The position numbers and the translations under genes are program-made. 64,000 nucleotides of DNA, taken from positions 186,001-250,000 of the forward strand of contig MU006241.1 of the NCBI GenBank assembly GCA_010093685.1, given 5' to 3'. The notes under the pieces are model-generated. The model had not been told where the DNA came from and ran no database searches. It saw only the letters and a program-made list of their open reading frames with translations. Numbering within the stretch: position 1 is the first letter of the stretch; every line of letters begins with the position of its first letter. Positions 56,536 through 64,000 of this stretch are shown in pieces. This stretch comes from Ophiobolus disseminans. Its lineage: Eukaryota > Ascomycota > Dothideomycetes > Pleosporales > Phaeosphaeriaceae.

Positions 56536-59500
56536 CTACTCCTTCTCTCCAACCTCAAAACCAATCGCATCCTCAAGCCTCTTCTTCATAGCCTTGACAT
56601 CCTCGACAAGTTCCTTGTCCTCTTCGTCCTCGACCTCATGATCCAACAGCTGGCCCAGGCGCTCGAGATCAATCGCCGTACGGTGCCGAAGCAGTTCCAC
56701 ATCGCGAGTGTGCTTGCGCACTTTCTCGGCGCTAGTCTGGCTCTTGCAGGAGTGCTCGCTGATATTCATGAGAACCTGATGGAGTTAGCATAATCAGTAG
56801 CGTTGGGAGAGGAAAGGACATACTTCAGCAAGGCGGAGAAGATGCACGTTATCGGGCGAAGGATTGTTCGTGCCCGTAACGCCGCTGATTAGATCCCTGA
56901 TCAGCATTGCCATATCGATGTTTGGCACAGGTGCAGGTGCGGGAGCTGCGATGGGCGGGGCAGCTACGAGAGCAGGGCATGGCGTAGTTGGAGGCTCGGG
57001 TGCTGCAGCGGGCGAGGCAGCTTCGGAGGTGACCACGGTGGCGTTGCGCTTAATGAGTGCCTCGAGCTTCTGTAACTCAACTTCATGAACATCGGATGTC
57101 TTGGTGGGCGTGACAACTTCAACCACAGCTACGCTCGATTGCCGCTTGATGAGTGCGTTCAGGTTCTGCAACTCAATCTCAGGAACATCCGGAGCCTTGG
57201 TAGGCGCGGCAGCCTCAAACCCAGCAAGGCTTGCATCCCGCTTGACGAGTGCCTTAAGGTTCTGCATTTCAAACTCTGGAGCCTCTGGTGCCTTGGAAGG
57301 CAGATATGTCCTGGAAAAATTCTTCGATAAACGCTTGGCGAGAGTCTTGCCGCTGTTGGCAATGGATGCACGTCTCTGTTCGGTGGGCTTGGAAATGGAC
57401 TGAGGAAGCCTGGACGTGGACGCGGCTTTGGTGTCGTTCTTAGGGAACAGGTTGCGGAAGCTTCGCTTAGCTTTCAGTCTGAGATTCGAAGACTTCTTGG
57501 AAACACCTTCAGCCTCAACAGGTGGCTGTGTGGTCGCGTAGCTGTCCAGAGCTGCAGGCGAGCAAGACCTCGCCCAGCCCGACGGAGTTTGAGTGGCACA
57601 TGATACACTCTCCACCCTAGAAGAGTCGCTGGCGGGTGTAGCAATGGTCGAGGTCCTCAGCTTAGAAGGACCTGCTCGACTTGCCGCAGGCCGCAGGCTA
57701 GGAGAGGATTCGCCAACAGATGTAGATGGGTCTGCTCCAGGAAACTCGCGGTTGCTCAGACGTGCTTGCCCACTGGTTGAGCCGAGCTTGTATTCCTTTC
57801 TTGCTCTCGCAGAGCTCAAGGTTGGCTTCATCCAGTTCGGCACCTCTCTGCCTATACCTAGGACCCTTCGGGCCTTTTTTCCTGGAGTGCTGCGTACGGG
57901 TTCAGGTGTGTATTCTTCTTCCAATTCCTGCCCGCTGTAAGTCGAACGCCTTGACATCTCGACTGTGATACATACCTCTTCAGTCTCCACGACTTCCACA
58001 GGGGACACACTAATTCGACCTTTCGTAGTCTCTGTCACAGGGCTTCCTGCGACCGCAAGCTGAGCACGTTCTTTGCTGGTCCTCCTCGACTGGGACCATC
58101 GCCGACTTCCGGATAACGTTCGCCGTGGGGTATATGTTGCACTGGGCTGACGGGCTGGCTTCATAGACCTGATAGGGCTGATAGGGCTGGTCACCACTGG
58201 CGATGTCGTGTTGACGCTAGTCGAGATGCGACTTGGAGTATGTGTGGGCAACTCAGCCGTGGAAGGCGAACTCGACATGGTTTGCTTTGAGATGCGTTTG
58301 GTCAGCGCACCTATTGAACGACTCAATGACACTCTCCCCGGAGGTTGCTTGGGCTCTTCGGGCTCCTCTGGGGGAGCAACGCCGTTGTCGAGAAGAAATG
58401 CATCCGCATCTCGGTGGATGCGCAGAGTCGGACCCTGGAAAGGCTTCTCATCTTGCCAAGAAAGAGTCCTGCTCCAATATGTACTTTCCGGATTGTAGAG
58501 CCACGGATGTTGGCTGACAAGCGCTTCTCTGGGAAGGCTCATTGACGATTGGCTGTGACCTACGCCGGTTTGAACCGACGCCGGCAGAACGAGAGCCTGG
58601 AAGATTGAGATTCCCGCCTCGGACTCGGGGTCCTCGCTCAGCCCCTCGGGGGATCGAGTGGCGAGAGAGTGATTTGGGGAGCAACTGTGTCGTTGAGGTG
58701 TTGAGAGTTCAGACTGTCGGTCCGACATCTCTGCTTCTAGCTCGAGACTTGCGCCTGTAGCCTGCTGTTCGGGAACCTGTGCTACAGACTGGATGACTGA
58801 CACAGTCTGCTCCTCTGATGACGATTTTGACGATCCGACATGGGCTGTCTTCTCACTCTGTGGGCTCGACAAAGGCCAATCCACGCTTCTCATCTTGCTC
58901 TTTCCCATGCTCGCGGAGACTGGTCGTATAGGGAGCTCGGGCTGCGGTCTACCGAACATGGGCTGCGAAATGCGATGAGAACTGCTTCTTGGAGGAATCA
59001 GGAGGGACATAGCCCTGGTTTCGTTTCGATCGACGGGGATGTGTACGGCCGCATTGTCTGTGGAGGAAACAGCGTGGTGCCCGTTGCCATACGGGTTTCT
59101 AGAACTGAATCGCCTTGGTCCATTGGCTCCCAGAACCCTTGCATCATGTATAGGGACGTTCTCGTCGCGCGTCTGGATCACAGTAGGTTGTGAGACGTCG
59201 AGGGCCGTTGAAGGCAAGATGTTTGTATCCTTCAGTGTGTTAGTATTGACGCGCGAAATCGACTGCTCGGTCACCACAACATGGCAAGGCTGTGGCTGCT
59301 GATCAACTGTGACATTAGTGGTTAGATCTTCCGGCCCTCGAGAGACCGGTTCCGGTCGCAGAATGGGCCACTGCTCTTCGGAAGGACTTCCAGCTTCCGC
59401 ATCCACCAAGGTTCGCTGTGCTTTAGGTGGGGAGTTCGGATCGACAACTTGCGCGATTGGCGGACTGGGTAGTGGCTTGTCGTAGTTCGCTAGGGGGCAG

Positions 59501-60077
59501 GATATCGGGCGTAGCTTTGCTAGTTAGTTCACTTCTGTTAGTGTTGGGGTGCTATACATACCGGAGTGGGTGAGTTGATCGTGGGAGTCTGAGGTCTTCC
59601 GCGGACCAGGGTTTTGGGCAAGCTTGACCGAGCGGCTCTCATGCCAACATGACCAGGCGTTGACTTGTGGCTTTTCAAGAGCGGCGCTTTCGAGGGCGAT
59701 TGTGGAGCCTTTGGGATCTTCGAGCTCGTGTGGGTCGACATGACAGGCCGCGGTGGGGGAGAAGCAGCTGAGGTTCGGCTGGGAGATCCGCTGGCGCTGA
59801 CTGGATGAGGGCTGTGGCGACCTTGACTACTCGCGCGGCTGGATACTGGCAGCTGTGGGACCTTTGAGCTCGTGTGGGTCGACATGACAGGCAGCGGTGG
59901 GAGAGAAGCAGCTGGAGTTCTGCTGGGAGATCCGCTGGCGCTGACTGAATGAGGGCTTTGGCGACCTTGGCTACTCGCGCGGCTGGAGACTGGCAGTTGT
60001 GGGATCTTTGAGTGTGTTGGGAGCATGAACTTCACCCGCGGGACTTCTCCATCCCCAACGGGTGGGATAGACGACAT
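56536..60077 (-). CDS. Large disordered Ser/Pro-rich protein with tandem repeat and C-terminal helix
   Basis: Not assigned to a family. Three exons, 59562-60077, 56824-59514 and 56536-56775, give 1148 residues. Exon 1 carries a 48-residue tandem repeat with QLPVSSRASSQGR blocks. Exon 2 opens with ANYDKPLPSPP and is almost entirely low-complexity, Ser/Thr/Pro-rich with many RxxS sites. Near its end are four 30-36-residue degenerate repeats, each with an EL/EMQNLxAL(I/V)KR core followed by Ala/Pro-rich text. Exon 3 is a charged helix (DHEVEDEEDKELVEDVKAMKKR), likely coiled coil. The splice from exon 2 to 3 restores LLRLAEVLMNISEHS. Plausibly a phosphorylated scaffold at the cortex or cytoskeleton, by composition only. 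The exon 1-2 acceptor is less certain. Confidence 0.75.
59722..60009 (-). repeat. Two-copy 144-bp tandem repeat in coding sequence
   Basis: Units at 59722-59865 and 59866-60009 begin with GAGCTCGTGTGGGTCGACAT and share well over 80 percent of bases by eye. The period is 48 codons, so copy number can change without shifting frame. It lies in exon 1 of the disordered protein gene; a third partial copy flanks the left end. Confidence 0.8.
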
Positions 60078-60904
60078 GGCGAGAGTGCGGGTGCGATCAC
60101 TCGACCATGGGTGTTGTTGTGCTTGAAGGGAAGATGTAGAGACGAAGAATTTTCCAAAGGATAATGGGAATTGTTGTTGTGCGCGCAACTAACGCGTCTG
60201 CGCGTTCAACTAGCTTTGTGAAGTGAAGGAGAGGAAAGCGGGTCGAAGAGCTTGGCAGAGGCATGAGGGCGGGGCACGACGTGGAGTGACAGTGAAAAGT
60301 CCAGCACCACGTGGTCCAATTTCTGAGCACAGTGAAGAAGAGACATTGAGGTGAGCATTTTGTGGAAATTGGTTCCTACCTTCGAGGTCTGGGAGAGTCA
60401 AGTACACTGCCCCGTGGTAGGGCAGCGACGAAAGGTTTTGTGAATCCCGTCTGGTATGATCATTGTCCGCAAACGTACTCAGAGCTTGAAGAGCCTTTCG
60501 GGTTCTGACCACCCAAAGAGATGCTCACATAATGGCCATCGGGCTCTATACTGGTCTTATACCTGGCATTTGGTATCAAGAATGAATGAAGGGAAGCACA
60601 CGTGCAATGGCTGGTCATCGGCAACAGCATGATTGGAACCCAAACGATGGATTGTTGACGTGAGTGAAAGCTTTTTTAAGGAGGAATGAGAACATGTTGG
60701 AACAAAGCGATCTCCGTCTATGACACGCTTGCTGTGATTATTTGTGAAAGTGACATCCGTGGAATGTGGGGAAGAGGAGGAAAGGACGAAGCGAAGCCGT
60801 GACGTTGGTGTCAGCGCACAGACCACGCCGTTAAGGCCAGCAAGTCGCGTCCCACTCAGGCCACTTCTCCACGCGATCAATTCGTCGCAACTCTCCTTTA
60901 CAAC
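60078..60904. promoter_or_regulatory. Divergent promoter between the disordered protein gene and GWT1
   Basis: 827 bp between two opposite starts. Contains short frames only. No specific element was identified. Confidence 0.4.
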
Positions 60905-62434
60905 ATGGCGAAGACATACAAAGAGATGAAAGAGGCCTGGGTCTCCGGCCATACCGGAAGCTCCGTGGCCGACGTGAACAGCGTCTCGCTTGCAATGCCT
61001 GTACCGTACACACACCCGCAATTCGAGCAACAAGCATATACTGACTACCGACAGCTAAGCATACTCCTATGGTCTGTCGTTCAGTCACGAACACGGCTAT
61101 TCACCCCTTACACACCCGGCGCCTGTCTCGTCGACTTCCTGCTCAATTGCGGTGTGACGCTCTTCGCAACCACCATCTACTCGTCCTCGCCATGGGTGCT
61201 GAACCTGCTCCTACTGCTTCCCGCAGTGCTTCTGTGTGTCCTCGAGAAGCCGGTTCCTTTAAAGCGCACCCCGCCTCAACTCCCGAAGAAAGATGACAAC
61301 ACCAAAGAAGATAAGCTCGACCCGCTCCCTGTCAAGCCCTTCATTACCAACTATCGCGGCGCGATGATGGTCATAACATGTGTGGCTATACTGGCTGTCG
61401 ACTTTCGTGTGTTCCCAAGACGCTTTGCTAAGGTGGAGAACTGGGGTACATCGGTTATGGACATGGGTGTGGGGTCGTTCGTCTTCACTGCTGGTGTGGT
61501 GTCGGTGCGATCCTCGCTCAAGGAGCGCACTGAGAGACGTCCACCGTTGTCGCAGCGACTTGTGACGGCGTTCAGACACTCAATTCCACTCCTCGTCCTC
61601 GGCACCGTGCGCCTCATATCGGTCAAGGGTCTCGACTACGCTGAGCACGTCACCGAGTACGGCATCCACTGGAACTTCTTTTTCACGTTGGGACTTCTGC
61701 CGCCCTTTGTAGCTCTCTTTCAAGCTGCATTCGACCTGGTACCGTCTTACGCTGTTCTATCCTGCGTACTTGCTGGTCTCTACGAGATTGCCCTGGACTG
61801 GACATCTCTCGGATCCTACATACTCATTGCGCCTCGCACCAATCTCTTATCTAAGAACAGAGAGGGCGTCTTCTCATTCATCGGCTACCTCGCAATCTTT
61901 CTTGCTGGACAGTCGTTGGGTTCCATCGCCTTACCCCGACAGGAGCCACTACCCAAGAACGCTTCCGTGAGAACACTACTTCGACGAAGCATTTTAGGCC
62001 AGCTCGTGGTTGCATCAATCATTTGGACAGCCTTGTTCTACTTCTCGACCAGTTACTATGGTCTCCGATTATCAGTATCTCGACGCATCGCAAATCTTCC
62101 GTACTTCCTATGGGTCTCATCATTCAACAGCTACCAGATCACCATCTGCTGCGCGATCGAGACTGCTTTCTTTCCTCAGCTGTACAAAGCGTCAACAGGC
62201 CAAGAAGAGCGCCTGAGGAGCAGAGAAGCGACCAGTACTGTGCTATACGCTTTCAATCGCAATGGTCTTGCCGTCTTCCTGGTCGCGAATTTGCTCACGG
62301 GCATCGTCAACATGACAATGCCAACGCTGCACATGAATGTTCTACAGTCTATGGCTGTCTTGACTGCATATACAGCTGCGGTAGCGGGCGTTGCGGTGGG
62401 TTTGGATAGGCACAACATCTCCGTAAAAGTATAA
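60905..62434 (+). CDS. GWT1: GPI-anchor inositol acyltransferase GWT1 (PIG-W)
   Basis: ER multispan enzyme that acylates the inositol of GlcN-PI in GPI-anchor synthesis; it is the target of the antifungal class to which manogepix belongs. The 509-residue frame is intronless. About 12-13 hydrophobic spans are seen. Conserved blocks are ITNYRGAMMVITCVAILAVDF followed by RRFAKVENWGTSVMDMGVGSFVF (the family signature), then ILGTVRLISVKGLDY-like text (VLGTVRLISVKGLDYAEHVTEYGIHWNFFFTL), NREGVFSFIGYLAIF, and a late NRNGLAVFLVANLLTGIVN. The start is the ATG just before KTYKEMKEAWVSG, the usual first family motif. Complete and apparently functional. Confidence 0.94.
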   Translation: MAKTYKEMKEAWVSGHTGSSVADVNSVSLAMPVPYTHPQFEQQAYTDYRQLSILLWSVVQSRTRLFTPYTPGACLVDFLLNCGVTLFATTIYSSSPWVLNLLLLLPAVLLCVLEKPVPLKRTPPQLPKKDDNTKEDKLDPLPVKPFITNYRGAMMVITCVAILAVDFRVFPRRFAKVENWGTSVMDMGVGSFVFTAGVVSVRSSLKERTERRPPLSQRLVTAFRHSIPLLVLGTVRLISVKGLDYAEHVTEYGIHWNFFFTLGLLPPFVALFQAAFDLVPSYAVLSCVLAGLYEIALDWTSLGSYILIAPRTNLLSKNREGVFSFIGYLAIFLAGQSLGSIALPRQEPLPKNASVRTLLRRSILGQLVVASIIWTALFYFSTSYYGLRLSVSRRIANLPYFLWVSSFNSYQITICCAIETAFFPQLYKASTGQEERLRSREATSTVLYAFNRNGLAVFLVANLLTGIVNMTMPTLHMNVLQSMAVLTAYTAAVAGVAVGLDRHNISVKV

Positions 62435-62467
62435 GCACTAAATCGAAGATCGATACGCGTTCCGGCT

Positions 62468-64000
62468 TCATTCCACAGATATCGTTCTGACGCTTGCTTG
62501 CATCCAATCAATGACTGGTTCATCATGGACACGATAAACACTTTCATACGTTCGGAGCAACCCAATCCTTTGGCAGATGGGATGGCCATCCTTCGTTTCC
62601 AATCTCGATGAGGATCCTGAACCCATTTTTCCTTCTCGCCAGATCGCAAGGCATGCACTTCCGTTGCCATCTTGTTCGATGCGTGCCACCTGAACGAGTT
62701 GAATGTCGTACTCTGAAGCGGATTCACTCGATTCGTGTGTTGACAACTTGAAGTCCTGTCTGAAATCATGGTTGAATAGCGACCGAGTCACCGTTCTCGT
62801 ACCACGCACATGTTTGTCTTCGATCTCGATGCTGGTTTGCTGGCTCGTTTTGATTGTCCATACTTGGTTCGCTTTGCTTCTCCGATCATCTTGTTGTCTC
62901 TTGCCAACAATAAGTCGTGCAGGGATAGCTCGCCCTGTTATGATCAATTGAGGGCTGGTTGAACTGGCATTGGCATCGTCATCGTCCGCTGGCAATACTA
63001 TGGTAGCTTGTGCCTCCGCGACTGGATCATATCCAACACCTCCTTCAACAGAAGCCCATGACCACGTGGGAAGGTGCCATAACCCGGGCGGTCGTTGCTC
63101 AAGCTCAGTCTGCATGTGGACTGACCATAGAAGATCATCGAGCAGGCTGCCCCTCCACAGCCCAAAGATGTAAGCATCCCTGATTTTCTCTTTGATCTGT
63201 TCGACACATCCTTGAATGGCAGGAAGCCGATCAGATATATGCGTCAATTGGAGGGGGGAAAACTCTGATACCATGCGCCTCCACCTCTGCCTGATGCCAT
63301 GTGCATCTGGCTGGTATACATCATTCCCGATCCCCAATGCCTTGGTATGATTCCGCTTCGGAGAGTACAGATCGTGCGCTTTACGCTTCACCCATCCACA
63401 CTGGCAGATTTCAGCCTCGCCGCACTCCCAAGATATCTCACGGTCGGTAAAATGGACTACTCTACGAGACAACAGACGCTCTTGATACACCCAGCCTCGA
63501 GACTTGAGAGGAAAGTCAACCTCTTGGTGTCGCGTCGACTGATCATAGATGTGTGGGATGCTCACGTGTGCGAACACGGCTGGAGTCGCCAAGTTGGTGA
63601 GTTTATGGCTTCGCGCTTTCAAGTCCTGTATCGATATCTCACTGGAAGCGCCGCATTGCCGCGCCAAAGTGAACCACGCCCCGCTGTAGATTTTGGCCAT
63701 CATTGTCGACTCGGATGCCCAGTCTCCGCCTTGATCTTGTATAATACACAGACTATCGATCCACAAGTACCGCACGCTCAAACGCCGCAATATGTGCACC
63801 GTATCCATGAAGACTGTGCCTAGGTCTTGAAGTGGAATTCCCTCCATATGCTTCTCATAATTTCTCTGCGTAGTCGCCAATGTCAGCCCCGATGCAGACC
63901 ATCTGTGACTCAGACAGACGTATACTCTCCCGTCTGTTATTGAGTCAGACTCTACTAAGCGAATTGGCGCCCTTTGCGTCACTGGGAGTTGTGTATCGTC
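62468..64000 (-). CDS. HET-domain protein (5' end outside the window)
   Basis: Heterokaryon-incompatibility domain protein; HET domains are TIR-like and trigger cell death when activated by non-self partners. At least 505 residues are open to the right edge, so the N-terminus is missing. HET motifs are seen in order: YVCLSHRW, then RYLWIDSLCIIQD with DWASESTMMAKIYSGA, and later RGWVYQERLLSRRVVHF with ISWEC. The C-terminal part is a diverse region without repeats (no WD40, ankyrin or TPR seen). Stop at 62468 lies only 34 bp from the stop of GWT1, convergent. No in-frame stops are found, so the visible part is intact. Confidence 0.88.
   Translation of the reverse strand, partial: DDTQLPVTQRAPIRLVESDSITDGRVYVCLSHRWSASGLTLATTQRNYEKHMEGIPLQDLGTVFMDTVHILRRLSVRYLWIDSLCIIQDQGGDWASESTMMAKIYSGAWFTLARQCGASSEISIQDLKARSHKLTNLATPAVFAHVSIPHIYDQSTRHQEVDFPLKSRGWVYQERLLSRRVVHFTDREISWECGEAEICQCGWVKRKAHDLYSPKRNHTKALGIGNDVYQPDAHGIRQRWRRMVSEFSPLQLTHISDRLPAIQGCVEQIKEKIRDAYIFGLWRGSLLDDLLWSVHMQTELEQRPPGLWHLPTWSWASVEGGVGYDPVAEAQATIVLPADDDDANASSTSPQLIITGRAIPARLIVGKRQQDDRRSKANQVWTIKTSQQTSIEIEDKHVRGTRTVTRSLFNHDFRQDFKLSTHESSESASEYDIQLVQVARIEQDGNGSACLAIWREGKMGSGSSSRLETKDGHPICQRIGLLRTYESVYRVHDEPVIDWMQASVRTISVE

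Noticed and set aside
1..64000. tRNA, rRNA, CRISPR arrays
   Set aside because: I scanned for T-loop consensus, conserved rRNA blocks and regularly spaced repeats and found none convincing; by-eye search can miss intron-containing tRNAs.

Overview
The window is nuclear DNA of a filamentous ascomycete, most likely a dothideomycete. The signs are short (about 46-60 nt) GT-AG introns with CTAAC-type branch sites, Ascomycota-specific families (HET domain, SomA/Som1, GWT1, an RGC-type fungal family), dense genes on both strands, and a lineage-specific biosynthetic cluster. The class assignment is inference; I saw no rRNA, tRNA, CRISPR or bacterial feature.

Left arm (1-18.6 kb), mostly housekeeping. 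On the minus strand: ROK1 DEAD-box helicase, F1Fo ATP synthase subunit g, a large MFS-fold membrane protein with a 540-residue disordered head, and an acetamidase-like amidase. The amidase is divergent from a Dal5-type permease across a promoter carrying a cluster of GATA sites, which suggests a nitrogen-scavenging pair. Then come an aquaporin with a long N-terminal extension and a broken member of a fungal gene family whose intact paralogue lies at 53-55 kb.

Biosynthetic-type cluster (18.7-33.1 kb): Gfo/Idh/MocA oxidoreductase, aldo-keto reductase, agmatinase-like ureohydrolase with a secretion signal, a stand-alone NRPS-like adenylation-thiolation-reductase enzyme, fatty-acid-hydroxylase-type membrane enzyme, cytochrome P450 and an MFS exporter. 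A reasonable reading is amino-acid activation, reductive release as aldehyde or alcohol, oxidative tailoring, and export. The product is unknown.

Allorecognition or cell-death island (33.3-42.1 kb): a gasdermin-like pore-forming protein gene lies immediately upstream of, and on the same strand as, a degraded subtilisin-type (S8) protease gene. This is the same pairing as Podospora het-Q1/het-Q2, where the protease activates the gasdermin. Here the protease has at least four in-frame stops, a 134-bp MITE-like insertion with a 7-bp target duplication, and a palindromic insert. The gasdermin frame is open but lacks a clear ATG. A zinc-finger gene beside it is also broken by two stops. This island is the most interesting part of the window.

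Right arm (42.1-64 kb): a small two-span membrane protein, U5 snRNP 40-kDa WD40 protein (divergent from TRAPP subunit BET3, which has a 9-nt microexon), the SomA/Flo8-type LisH regulator, the intact paralogue of the broken left-arm gene, TIM10, a 1148-residue disordered protein with a 48-residue tandem repeat, GWT1 inositol acyltransferase, and a HET-domain gene that runs off the right edge.
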